64,000 nt of DNA from Colocasia esculenta (taxonomy: Eukaryota; Streptophyta; Magnoliopsida; Alismatales; Araceae), in contig JACBKR010001264.1 of assembly GCA_014218235.1 (NCBI GenBank), forward strand, positions 1,550,001 through 1,614,000, in the 5' to 3' direction. The notes beneath the pieces are model-generated. The model saw only the letters and a list, made by a program, of their open reading frames with translations, was not told the DNA's origin and did not search any database. A program made the position numbers and the translations under genes. Shown one piece after another: positions 22,662 through 34,672 of this stretch (the first letter of the stretch is position 1; every line of letters begins with the position of its first letter).

Positions 22662-24615
22662 GGGGCCTTCTGTTCCCCTGCGCCCCATTCCTGCGGCCGG
22701 CACCCTGAGCTCGGGTGGCCGCCTCTTCCTCCAGTCCCATCGGAGGACTCTCGCGGCCCTGCCGCACTTTTTCCTGCTCATTCCAATAAACCTCTGGACA
22801 TTCCTCCAGAATCTCCTGTAAATATTGGGCTTAGTTTGGAATTAGGGGTAGAATCTGGCAAGTCCTCGTCCCCATCTAGAAAGAAGAAGGGTAATGGCAT
22901 ACCCCGAAGGTATCTGCTTGACTTAGTTCAAAGGTGTGGCGCTCTTCTAGCCGTCGAAGAGTTCGTCCAAGAAGCAGTAGTTTTGAGCTTGGAGGATCTG
23001 CATATAGAGGAAGGGCTAGACGATGGTTTCGGAATTTATGAAATCGTAGCCGAAGGAGACCCATTAGATGAGAAAGATTATGAGATAGAGGATGCTGCTG
23101 AGGCATATACTAGTGGTATGAGGAGATTTGATGAACCTACCTCAGCAGTCGATGAGCCCACTAAAGAGTTAAATGTGGGGACTGAAGAGGACCCCAGGCT
23201 CTTAACCATAGCTTCTAGCCTCCCTCCCGAAGAAGAAGAAGCACTCATAGAATGTTGAGGGAGTTTAAGGATTCCTTTGCCTGGTCTACGATGACATGCC
23301 GGCATTGACCCTGATTTGGTGGAACACAGCTGATCTTGAAGCCAGGGGCAGTTGCCGTCAAACAAAAGTTAGGAGGTTCCCCCCCCACATCGCTTTGAAA
23401 ATGAAAGAGGAAATTGATAAACTACACAAGGCTAAGTTCATCCGTGTAGTCCTCTACCATTATGGGTGGCGAACATCGTCCCGGTCATGAAAAAGGACGG
23501 AAGAGTGCGGATCTGCATAGACTTCCGGGACTTGAACAAGGCATGTCCTAAAGACGATTTCCCCCTACCTCACTTGGATGTTCTGATTGATAATACTGCA
23601 GGGTTCGAAACTCTATCATTCATGGACGGTATTCAGGCTACAATCAAATTGTCTAGCCCCGGAGGATCAAGAGAAAACCTCCTTCACCACCCCATGGGGA
23701 ACATATGCTATGTGGTCATGCCATTTGGGCTAAAGAATGCCGGCGCCACTTATCAAAGAGCAATGCTAGCTATCTTCCACGACATGATTCATATTGATGT
23801 CGAAGTCTACGTGGATGATATCGTGGTGAAGTCTCGGACCAGAAGAGAACACTCCTCCGTGCTTGCCAGGGTATTTCGCCGCGCACAAGAGTATCAATTA
23901 AGATGAATCCAAAGAGTGCGTGTTCGGGGTTTCTTCGGGCAAGCTTTAGGTTTTATAGTTAGCAAACGGGGGATTCAAATAGACCCGCACAAGGCCAAGG
24001 CGATAAATGAAAATGCCTCCTCCCAAGAACATGTCTGAGCTTCGAGGTTTGATTGGTCAGCTCCAGTTCATAAGGAGATTCATATCTCAGCACTCTCAAA
24101 GGTGCCGTCCTTTCTATGAACTGATGAGAGGAGGAGTCAGCTTTGAATGGAATGCTAAGTTCCAAGAGGCCTTTGATGAGCTCAAAAGTTACCTTATGAA
24201 TCCTCCCGTGCTTCAGGCGCCCATCCTTGGGAAACCCTTGATTCTGTATCTGTCAACTATTGAGGACTCCCTAGGAGCTGTCCTTGCTCAGCATGATGAA
24301 TCTGGCAAAGAAAGGGCAGTCTATTACCTATCTAGGCTCTTCAATCCCTCCGAGCTCAAGCTCACCACAATGGAGAAAATATGTGCAGTGCTAGTTTGGG
24401 TAGTGCAGAAATTGAAGCACTACTTCCTAGCTCACAAGGTGAGTTTGATTTCTAGAATGGATCCGATTAGGTATCTCCTTGAGAAGCCAGTCCTTGCCGA
24501 CAGATTGGCATGCTGGCAAAGCTTCCTCTCCCAATTTGATATTTCCTTCATAGTTCAGAAAGCCATAAAGTGTATGCCATTGCTGAGCACCTTGCTCACC
24601 TTCCTCTTCCCATAG
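22662..24615 (+). pseudogene. pol: E2 reverse transcriptase and first RNase H
   Basis: Coding sense in several frames. 22662-23258 is an acidic pre-RT region. A frame change follows, then the RT N-terminus near 23296-23480 (KAKF-type region KLHKAKFIRVV). Next come CIDFRDLNKACPKDDFPLP, VVMPFGLKNAGATYQRAM and YVDDIVVKS (the catalytic YVDD) at 23466-23906. A further shift precedes KNMSELRGLIGQLQFIRRFI and the classical gypsy RNase H region (LYLSTIEDSLGAVLAQ, where the usual Asp of the first motif is not obvious) to 24615. At least three frameshifts make it dead. The family enzyme copies genomic RNA into DNA and degrades the RNA strand. Confidence 0.85.
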
Positions 24616-24623
24616 TGACATAG

Positions 24624-26483
24624 TTCAAGAGAATTCCCGATGAAAACCTGTCACTCATTTCTCGCGATCCCTTCTGGTCGCTCCATTTTGATGGGGCTCT
24701 CAATTCTAAGGGACGAGGCATAGGTGCTATCTTGCTCACCCCAGAAGGGATCACCATTCCTCTAGCTTATCAGCTTCAATTCCATGCCACCAACAACATC
24801 TCTGAGTATGAGGCTCTCCTTGCCGGTCTTAAGCTCGCCTATCTCTTAGGCGCGCGTCATCTCAAGATTATAGGAGACTCTCAGCTCGTTCTTCGGCAAG
24901 TCCTTTCTACCTATCACACTCGTGACCCTAAACTCAAGCCCTATCAAGATCTGGTCACTCTCCTAGCCAAGCAATTCCGTCAACTCATCTACATTCATAC
25001 TCCTTGCTCTCAAAATATCCTGGCCGATGCCCTCGCATCCCTGGCCTCCTCTCTCTCCTTTCCTCTCAGCCACAGTGCTGAGACAATCACCGTTCAAGGG
25101 TTAGAGGCTCCCTCCACTCAGGACCCTTGGTTCGTTAACCTTAGGGGCTCTCTAGTTTTGAAGGCAGAGAGAAAAGAAGTAAAGGAGTTATTGCTTGTGG
25201 AGCTAGGAGAAATGGTAGAAGAAGAAAGGCCGTGGTACCATGAAATTGAGCTATATTGCCGAGACGACACCTTCCCAGAAGAGGCTGAAACGGAGGACAA
25301 GAGAGCTATCCGTAGAGCAGCATTGAGGTATACCCTAATTGGTGAAGTTCTCTACAGACGCGCTCTGAATGGAATGCTCCTCCGATGTGTGACAGATGAA
25401 GAAGCTTGGAAGTTGTGGGAGGATCCCATTCCAGCGAGTGTGGGGGCATGTGATAGTCAGATGTTGGCTAAAAGATTCTTAGGCAAGGCTATTACTGGCC
25501 ACCCTAGAAGAAGATTGCGCCACCTACGTTCGTAGGTGCGTCAATGCCAAGTCCATGCCGATAAAATCCATGCTCCCTCCTCCTCTCTACATCCACTATC
25601 TTCTCCTTGGCCTTTCTCCATGTGGGCCTTTGATATCATCGGGCCTCTTGGTGATCCTAATGCTCAGGTAAAAACAAAAATCTTTCATCCTCACGCTACC
25701 GAGTATTTCACCAAATGGGCCGAAGCTGAAGCATTTGCAGAGATCAAATGTTCAACTGTGTGCAGATTCATCATGAGGAATATTTATCGCGCGGTTCGGA
25801 GTGCCAGCAGTCTCGTCACTGACAATGGGCCTCAATTCATATCACAAGATCTTCAGACCTCTGTAAGAAGTTTAATATTTCTTTGCATCATTCGTCTCCT
25901 TACTATCCGCAAGGCAACGGCCAGGCCGAAGCCACAAACTAAACACTTTGAAAATCTTAAAGAAACTTGTGAGTCTAATAAATTTGCTGATTGGTCAGAG
26001 AAATTAGTTGAGGCTCTGTGGGCCTACCGTACCTCTGTCCGCACGCCCACTGGGCAAACTCCTTTCTCGCTTACTTATGGGATGGAGGCGGTGTGTCCAC
26101 ATGAGATCCTTATTCCTTCGCTAAGAGTTCAGTTAGATAAGGAACTTAATCCTGATGAATATCGGGAGGCGCTACTTACACAGTTGGAACTCTTAGATGA
26201 ACGGCGCTTAGCTGCAGCCGATCATGTTACTTCATATCAGAATAGACTCTCAAGGTTCTTTCAAAAGAAAGTGATTGAGCGAAAATTTCAACAAGGAGAC
26301 ATGGTCTTGAAGCGAATTTTCATAAAACCTGGAGGTCCAAGGTCCAAATTGTCAGCAAACTGGGAAGGACCGTACGTCGTCAGGGAAGTGTACCTCGGGA
26401 ACGCGTATAGGCTAGTTAACGCCAATGGTGAGGAGCTCTCTCACCCATGGAATGGGCTGTATCTTAAAAGATTCTACCCCTAA
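24624..26483 (+). pseudogene. pol: E2 second (archaeal-type) RNase H and integrase
   Basis: Begins with the second RNase H typical of Tat/Ogre: LHFDGALNSKG (Asp), NNISEYEALLAGL (Glu), GDSQLVLRQV (Asp) and NILADALASLAS (Asp), so all four acidic residues are visible. Then follow the integrase zinc-finger region (broken by a frameshift near 25420), core with WAFDIIGPLG (Asp), VTDNGPQFIS (Asp), and the Glu-bearing segment YYPQGNGQAEATN, which lies out of frame because of indels near 25868 and 25935. The C-terminal region ends SHPWNGLYLKRFYP. There is no chromodomain. Confidence 0.85.
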
Positions 26484-27876
26484 CAAATTTTGATGACAAC
26501 ACTGCTCCGCAAAATAATGTTTTGGCCATGTGTCTCATTTTCTTCTCATTTTGGTAAATAACCTTTATGTTCGGCCACACACACAACACGGCGACCAAAG
26601 GTCATTTCCCCTTGCTTATGTCGTTCTTGCTTAGCCTTCGTGTAGGGAGTCAGAGGTCAATTCTCTTCTCACTCGGACAAGGTCTAGGGACAAGGGAGAA
26701 CTGGCTTGTAGATCAGGAAACGATATAGACCATGTGAATGAAGTCTCAAATAAGGACGGTCAGCTCAAAAAAGAAGAAGAAGAAGAAGAAATGATGAAAT
26801 AGCGAAAGAGAATGATAAGGAAATAGAGGCATGTCAAAGAGTGGCAGTACAGTTTCCCCGCGGGAGTCCTTGAGCCGGTCGCACGCATGCCCCCCCCCCC
26901 CCCCCCCCCCCCCAATTCAAAAAGGAGCAATGACCTTAAAATTCCTGGACAACAGACGAATTCCACATGTGACATACCCATTGCAAATCTTACAAGCCAG
27001 TAAACCCGACCCCGAAACCAAGTCTTGTCTCATTATTAATCTCCTATTCTCCCTAGAAGACCAAAGGACTCACACACCTGGGCTGTGTTAGGACATCCAT
27101 ATTCAAGGGCAAGAAGCCTTAGTAAGCCAAGGATAAATGCACGCCGCACATAGATGTCATTCACCAAACGAGAGATGGGGATGAGATCCATGGCCAGTTA
27201 CTCAAAAAAGGGCAATGAGTGTTGTTATCAGAAATCTCAAAATTCCAAAAAAATTAGAAATCTCAAAAATAAAATAAAAATCAGAAATCTCGAAAATTCA
27301 AAAAAAATTAGAAATCTAAAAAATTCAAAAAAAAAAAATCAGAAATTTCAAAAATTCAAAAAAATTTAGAAATCTTAAAAATTCAAAAAAAATCAAAAAT
27401 CACAAAAATTAGAAATCTCAAAAGTCCAAAAAAAAATTAGAAATCTGAAAAATCCAAAAAAAAAAAAATAGAAATCTCAAAATAAAAAAAAATCAAAATC
27501 AGAAAATCTCAAAATTCCAAAAAGAATGTGTGTACATACCGCTTTCTTTTAGCATGCATTGATTATTTTTCCCCCTATTTAATAAGGCTCAGTCCCTTGA
27601 CAATTATAAAGTCACATTCATCTTTATCTAAACGCAAGGGGTCGAGCCAAAGAGCAGATCTGACTTGTTTGCTAAGTGTGCAGGGACATGTAATTTCAAG
27701 AGACGTGCAGCGCCGTATTCAGTGTTCTCTGCCTCTCTCTCTCTCTCTCTCTCCCGTGTTCGAATCTTATTTCACACTCGTGTCAATAAATAAACCATTC
27801 ATCCCATAAGCAATTGACACAAAAGCAAAAGTTCCACTAAGATATGAACAATATGTACAAAAGATGGGGAGGTGGC
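26484..27876. other. E2 region between pol and the antisense PMD gene
   Basis: Non-coding. It contains a (GAA)n run (about 26768-26791), a run of 24 C (26890-26913), an A-rich degenerate tandem repeat (27236-27530) and a (CT)n microsatellite (about 27733-27754). Low-complexity 3' regions are common in Tat/Ogre elements. Confidence 0.6.
27236..27530. repeat. A-rich degenerate tandem repeat
   Basis: About a dozen irregular copies of a 20-30 bp unit of the type AGAAATCTCAAAAATTCA followed by an A run. The A runs vary in length, which drives the irregular period. Confidence 0.75.
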
Positions 27877-27995
27877 TCACATATCTCCTCACTGTCCACC
27901 ACCACTCTCCCCGGATCCCTCCTACCTATCTGGAGGTGGCAGCATCTCGCCACCACCTCTGCCGCTCTGGGCGCTACCCTCGCCCTAGCGGCGCC

Positions 27996-29891
27996 TGTAA
28001 CGACCAAAAATCCGCATTACCAGTAATCAACCAGTAACCCGAATTCTAACCTGTTAACCCACGAGACAAGCTCGGAAGGGTAAAAAGTGAATGTCCGAGG
28101 AGACTATATATAAGAAGATACACACCATGTAAAGCTGTAAAATTTCACTATACATAAACATAGCATGTACAACTTAGAGTCCGAGCTAAGTACAGAGTAA
28201 GAAGTACAACAAAATACTACTCACTGCAGCTAGGGCGCACCAACCCAGAGTGGCTAGACTCGCCTGGAACGGGAGTCGACGACGACCCACCTGAAAGGGA
28301 GGGGAGTGAGTCTCAAGAAAAGAGATCCAGTAGGGAAAGTAACCCCCACCGGCAACAGTACTAAAGTGCGGGAAGTAAAAACAGAAAGTAAATACACGTC
28401 GCATCACAACCAAAACTAGTAACAACCACGCGTCTCCTTGACAGGAGTGCGTTACAAAACTTTAAACCTTGCGGCTCAGTAACACACACTCACACCACAG
28501 TAAGTAGGACTCAGCTAGGTCTGTGGCTCGGCGTCCCGTCACCACAGAGTCTCTCAACCCCAGCCACGTGTGCACACACAACACGCTCTCTCTCGCGTCT
28601 GGTCCACGACCGGTTTTCCCCCTACGCCTGACCCTAGCGGTAGAGAAGGGGCTCCATGGAGACCGGCTCGAACCACCACCAAGGAGTACGCACAGGACAG
28701 AGACGCTCTCAATGTCCTGCTCACCGACGGAGGACCCCCACACGCCGGTCATCTAGACAGAGCATCGCTCTATGTCCAGGTGACAAACAGAAACAGAAGC
28801 ACGGTAACTCAACGCGAGTACAGACGATAACACTCTCAACGTCTGAAAAATCGTACAATAGACGGACACCTCGTGTCACATCTCGACATTGTTAATACGC
28901 ATATACACAGGCGGAGCCACACTCTAAGCCTGGCATACTGTGTTAACAGGCGGACATCGCACGGTCAACACCTTGAAACACAAAACAGGACTAAGGCCTG
29001 CTGGGACACAAGATATTACGGCAACATGATGGCGGCAATCAAGATGTAGACGGCACTCACATTGCCGCCAACACTTGTTAACGGCAATAGATCTTGTCGT
29101 TACATCAATATTGAAGATCTCAACGTCAACACATGTGGACGTTAATATCCTCAGCCACTGAACCCAGAACAGCGCCAGGTCAACCCATTGGGCAAATCCG
29201 CCCAACAACCATAAAATTGATGGAGGAAAACATCTCCTCACATCTTCTAACACTACCAGAACTTCGGAAATCCACGATCCAACACTTGGATCGCCCAAAA
29301 TGCCCAAAATCCCAGCATGGCAAAACCAACCCTAAAATGCGATTAGCATACTAATCTACACAAATAAGCATGTTGATCCATTAAGGAGGGTTTAAGGGGT
29401 TAAGTCCCTACCTTAGAATGCCCCAAAAACTCCTAAACAGCCACCAATCGCGCCGAAACCCCTCGAAGTCTCCGCGCCAATCACACCAAATCTTCGCGTT
29501 TCCCACCCGATCTAACACCGCCACACGTACCAGGGTCTTCCCACGAGCTCCCATCAACCATCGGAAGTGGTGGAAATGAGCAAAGGTAGAAGTGGAGGGA
29601 AAGAGAGGAAAGGAAGAGGAAAGGTTGCTGTTCTCGGGCTGGCCTATTTCTACAGAAGCCACAAATAGACGTCCACATACCTCGCCGCCTATTTGAACCG
29701 CCAATGGGTCGACGTCCGGACCGCTTGCCGTCAAGTTCAACGACAAACGTCCACATTGCTGGACGCTAAAACCAAGTCAACGGCTATCCCCTGGCCGTCA
29801 ACACCAAGTCAACGACAATATCCATTGTCGTCAACCACATCCGAACCTCTACAAGACCCAATAAGGATTCGCTAAGACCCGAGACCTTACA
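27996..29891 (-). repeat. I3 3' LTR (left copy)
   Basis: Matches 34673-36572. It contains palindromes at 29047-29071 (arms TAGACGGCA/TGCCGCCAA, 7-nt loop), 29078-29103 (TTAACGGCA/TGTCGTTAC, 8-nt loop ATAGATCT), 29120-29144 (TCAACGTCA/TGGACGTTA, 7-nt loop), 29777-29801 and 29809-29834 (TCAACGACA/TGTCGTCAA, 8-nt loop). No gene. Confidence 0.92.
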
Positions 29892-29905
29892 GCCCTCCCC
29901 CCTTA
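29892..29905 (-). promoter_or_regulatory. I3 polypurine tract
   Basis: Minus strand AAGGGGGGAGGGC immediately before the 3' LTR. Confidence 0.85.
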
Positions 29906-31334
29906 AGGATTTTGCCCCCAAAATCATACAACATAAAGAAAGAAGACTCACCAAAGAGGTACGGAAACTGCTCGCGCATTTCGTCCTCTCGCTCCCCATG
30001 TCGACTCACCAACTGAATACCGCTGCCACGCAACACGAACTAAAGGGATGCCTTGTTACTCAACCTCTAAACTCGGCGATCCTCAATAGCAATAGAAATT
30101 CTGGTACTGTTAACACTGGAATCACCTCAGACCACTCTATGCTCGGGAGAATGTGAGACTCGTCAGAAAGCTACTTCCGAAGCATCAACACGTGGAACAC
30201 ATCGTGGACTGCTGCCAACTGACGGAGGAAACTCAAGTCTATACGCTAAACCTCCGACACACTCAGTAATGGTGAAAGGTCCAATAAAGCGGGGACTCAA
30301 CTTCCACGCCTACCGAACCTCACCACTCCCTTCATAGGAGACACACGGACACACCTGGTCCCCTACCTGAAACTCGAGCGGTCGTCTGCACTGATCTGCA
30401 TAATCTTCTGCCGACTCTCTGACTGAAAGCCTCCTCTCACAAGCTGAACTACCTCAACTGCCTGCTGAATTAACTCTGGCCCTATGACAATCCGTTCGCC
30501 AACCTTGAACCAGTCTAGAGGAGTGCGACACGGTCGTCCGTACAAAGCCTCATATGATGCCATACCGATACTGGAGTGATAGCTATATTATACGAAACTC
30601 GACCAACGGCAAGTGAGCTGTCCACGATCCCTGCCACTCCAGACAACAAGCTCTAAGCATGTCCTCTAAAGTCTTGGATAGTCCGCTCTGACTAACCATC
30701 TGACTGAGGGTGGTAGGCGGAACTAAAAGCCAACTCTGTCCCCAAAGCCCTCTGAAAACTGCGCCAGAATCCAGAAGTGAAGCGAGGATCTCTATCAGAC
30801 ACAATAGAGATCGGCATTCCATGCAAAGGAACAATCCGCTCTACGTACAACGCGGCCATCCTACTCACACCCCAACTAGTCCTGACAGGCAAGAATCTAG
30901 CAATCTTCGTCAATCTGTCCACAAAACCCAAATGCTGTCAAAACCTCCAGCTGTCCTCGGCAAACCACAAACAAAGTCAGTCGTCCATGGTCCCACTTCC
31001 ACATCGGAATCTCTAACGGCTGCACAAGTCCTCCTGGACGCTGATGTTCGGCCTTCACCTGCTGACAGACCAAAACCTAGCAACAAAAGCCGCTATGTCT
31101 CTCTCATCCCAGGCCACCAAAACTGACGTCTCAACTGTGATACATTTTGGTCGATCCTGGATGAATCGAGTACTTGGAACCATGTGCCTCCTACAACACA
31201 ATTCTCCTAACAGACTCCTCAATAGGAACATAGAGTCTATCTCGGAACCTAACAGTCCTGTCCTCGCGAAGCTCAACCTCTGGGAGAAGTAACACACTGT
31301 GCAACTCGGGATCTGCCTGCTGAGCCTCAACAAC
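29906..31334 (-). pseudogene. pol: I3 integrase and chromodomain remnant
   Basis: Broken over several frames. Recognisable: zinc finger region (SKYSIHPGSTKMYH, VCQQVKAEHQRPGG), core pieces GFVDRLTKIARFLPV, SIVSDRDPRFTSGFW and SSAYHPQSDG, YEALYGRPCRTPLDW, the GPY region (LSPRFIGPFTI) and a decayed chromodomain near 29920-30100 ending EQFPYLFGES. Frameshifts near 30600, 30690, 30930 and further on. Confidence 0.85.
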
Positions 31335-32981
31335 CTATCTCACAACGGCGGGAGCCGCCAACAAACTGCCCAACACACACAGTCGACGACTGGACGAAAC
31401 TCTGAAAGACCCTTCTGCCGCAAACTGCCACAACTGCCACTCCCTTAGCATCAGATGACTCATTTGTGCTTTCCTACTCAAAGCATCTGCAACTACATTC
31501 GCTTTTCCAGGCTTATACTCAATGCTAAAATCATAGTCTTTAGATATTCCATCCATCGACGCGCTGCCTCATATTCAGATCCCTCTGAGAAAACACATAC
31601 CTCAAGCTCTGGTGGTCGGTACAGACTACAAACTCACTCCGTACAGGTAAAGACGCCAAATCCTCAAAGCAAATATCACAGCTGCAAGCTCTAGGTCATG
31701 GGTCGGGTAACTCTCCTCGTGGGGCTTAAGCTGGCGAGACGCATAAGCCACCACTCGGCCTTGCTACATCAAAACCGCACCCAGACCAACACCTGAAGCA
31801 TCTGTGCAAACCTCAAAACCCTCCTCACCTGAAGGTAACGCAAGGACTGGCACTGACGTAAGCAGTCGCTTCAACTCTATGAAGCTCTGCTCACACTGCT
31901 CAGACCACAAAAACGGAACCCCCTTTCTCGTCAGCCGAGTCAAGGGTGCAGCAACCTGAGAAAAGTCCCGAACAAACCTGCGGTAGTAACCTGCCAAGCC
32001 CAAAAAGCTACGAATCTCAGACACAGTCCTGGGACTCTCCCGCTGCAAAACTGCCCCGACCTTCGCTGGATCTACAGAAACTCCCTCACCTGAGATCACG
32101 TGCCCCAAAAAGGAACCTGTTGTAGCCAAAACTCACACTTACTAAGTTTGGCATACAACTGGTGCTCTCGCAAGGTCTGCAACACGATCCTCAGGTGCTC
32201 GACGTGCTCCTCCTCCGAAACGGAGTACACCAGAATGTCGTCAACAAACACTACGACAAACCGGTCCAAGAACTGGTGGAACACCTGCATCAGATCCATG
32301 AAGGCCGCTGGTGCATTGGTGAGCCCAAACGGCATCACCAAAAACTCAAAATGCCCATACCTGGTCCGAAAAGCAGTCCTCTCAATGTCAGAGTCTCTAA
32401 TCCGCAACTGATAGTAGCCCGACCTCAGGTCGATCTTCGAAAAGACATGAGCAGACTGAAGCTGATCAAAGAGATCGTCAATCCTAGGCAATGGATATCT
32501 ATTCTGATGGTCACTTGGTTCAGCTTCCTATAATCAATACACAATCTTAGGCTACCATCCTTCTTCCGGACAAACAAGACAGGTGATCCCCAAGGAGAAA
32601 AGCTAGGACGAATATAGCCCTTCTCCAATAGCTCCTCAAGCTGCCTCTTCAGCTCCCTCAACTCTGCTGGTGCCATACGGTACGGTGCCTGTGCAAATGG
32701 TACAGTGCCAGGAACCAACTCAACAGTAAACTCAATCTCTCTCTCTGGCGGTAGACCAGGTAACTCCGGAAACTCACACACTACGGGAATGTCCCCCACT
32801 CCCGAGGTAACCTGGTCAAGGGTCATTGCAGAAACTAGAAAACCCTGACAACCAGAGGCAAGCAACCTCCCCGCCCTCAAAGCAGAAACTAAAAAGCGAG
32901 AAGTAAGAGGTACGATACCCTGGAAGTAGAATCCCGCTTCCCCAGGTATCCGCAAGTGCACCCTCTTCTTCTGGCAATCCA
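31335..32981 (-). pseudogene. pol: I3 reverse transcriptase and RNase H
   Basis: RT motifs LFVRKKDGSLRLCIDYRKLN, RSGYYQLRIRDSD, MPFGLTNAPAAFMDLM and FVDDILVYS, then FLGHVISGEGVSVDPAKV and RNase H CTDASGVGLGAVLM, THDLELAAVIFAL and NVVADALSRK. The protein is spread over three frames with shifts near 32500, 32110 and 31600, plus stops around the RNase H third motif (31560-31660). Confidence 0.88.
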
Positions 32982-34524
32982 TCACGCACCATACCGCTCT
33001 AACCAGTCCATACCCAAAATCACATCATAATCCTGCAACTGCAAAGCAAACAAGCGAGCTGACAACCACTGATCCTGCAACTGCACAGGTACCTCCTCGA
33101 GACAGTAGGACGTAAGGACAAAGTCCCCTATCGGAAACTCTACTGCTAGCTCAATAGACTCTCCCGTACTCAACTCTCCAAGGTAGTCTAAAAACTCCTC
33201 AGACACAAAAGAGTGAGAGGCACCAGAATCAAACAAAACTCTAGCTGTATAACCAAAAATCGTAATAGTGCCTTCCACTAGCTGAGCTGCCTCCGCGTCT
33301 GCACGGGTCAAGTGAGTAACACGACCTCTACCTCTCGACCCACCAGAACCTCCGGCCTGCTGACGCTGCTGCACGGGTGCCTACTGCTGCTGCTGCTGCT
33401 GCACTCGGGGCTGTGACTGGGTCTGCTGTTGCGGCACACGAGGTAACAAAGGGCAATCTCGCGCCATGTGACCTATCTGGTCACATCGGTAACACTGACC
33501 AGCAAAAGAACGTTGTACCTGCTGCAAAGGCTGCCCTACCGGCTGCTGAACAATCCCAACAGACTGTTGTCTCTGCTCTGCCTGCCTCCTGTCACGTCGA
33601 AACTTCCTCCGAGATCCTGACTTTCGCCGTCGTCCCAGCAGAAGTGGTCGCGTAGGAAGTCGTGGCATTCGGAGTCGCCTGCACACTACTCTGCTGCTGC
33701 CGTGGCTGAGTAGGAACTACCTGCGTCTGAACCTCTGCGCTCCGAGCACGGGTCCGTAAAGTATCAGCCTCCAACGCTGCCGCTGTCTAATAGACCGCGT
33801 CCAAGTCTGTGACGCGTGCAACTATCAGCGCCTGTCTGAGCTCTGGCCTCAGGCCCCTCACAAACTGCTGAGTCCTCAGACTCTCATCTGCCATAATCTG
33901 CGGAGCATAACGTCCTAGCTCTACAAATCTGGCCTTGTACTGCACTACAGTAGAGTCCCTCTGCTGCAAGTCCAGAAACTGGTACAACCTCTCCGTCCGA
34001 ACATAAGTAGGACAGAAGGCCCTCTCAAAAGAAACGACAAACTCCTGCCACGGAATCTGTTTAAGTGGGCGAGACTGAAAAGTAGTCTCCCACTCAGAGG
34101 ACCACCAAGTCAAATCCTGCGCCTGCAACTGGTAGCTAGCTAACAACACTTGCTCCTTGGAAACACACTCCATGGAACGGAAAGTCTGCTCCACTGCACC
34201 CAACCACGCCCGCGCGATATCTGGATCAGGCTGGCCCAAAAACTGGGGAGGCTGAAACTGTAAGAACTCCCTCAACACCTTCCCAGTACCACCCTGGGGT
34301 ACCGGCACATCACGGTGCTGAGCTACAAACTGAGCCATCCCCTCAAGAAACCGGGTCAAGTCTAATCCCTGAGCTGCCTGAGGAGGAGGTGGCGGCGGCG
34401 GAACAATACCACTGTGTGCGTCCTATGGCAAAGGCTGCGTCTGCTGAGGTGGCGGAGCATCTCCAGCCTCCTGACGAGTCGCCTGCTCGGCCACTCCCTC
34501 TCTAGGACGTCGCCTAGGTGCCAT
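32982..34524 (-). pseudogene. gag: I3 gag and protease
   Basis: Start at ATG 34524 (MAPRRRPREGV). Gag domain at about 34359-33790 (LTWWSSEWETTFQSRPLKQIPW region), Gln-rich linker, CCHC knuckle CYRCDQIGHMARDC near 33460-33500, and protease with LFDSGASHSFVSEEFL near 33200-33235. In-frame TAG near 34423, at 33787-33789 and at 33381-33383 each fit CAG or similar changed by one C-to-T. A frameshift lies near 33600-33680. Confidence 0.88.
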
Positions 34525-34652
34525 AGTACTATACACAGAGCAAAAGTACACACACATGAATACACTAATTAACTCCGGGCTAGTTAGCTGCTACTGTACT
34601 CTTTGTACTCTGAGTTAACATGATGGCTATTTCCTTATATATATCTCATCAG

Positions 34653-34669
34653 ACCAGGCTCCGATACCA
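34653..34669 (-). promoter_or_regulatory. I3 primer-binding site (initiator tRNA-Met, one mismatch)
   Basis: Minus strand TGGTATCGGAGCCTGGT; initiator tRNA-Met sites read TGGTATCAGAGC. It lies three bases inside the 5' LTR. Confidence 0.85.
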
Positions 34670-34672
34670 AAC

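Noticed and set aside
32100..32533. Plus-strand frames of 100-120 codons opposite I3 RT
   Set aside because: Antisense shadows of the RT coding sequence, with no matching family.
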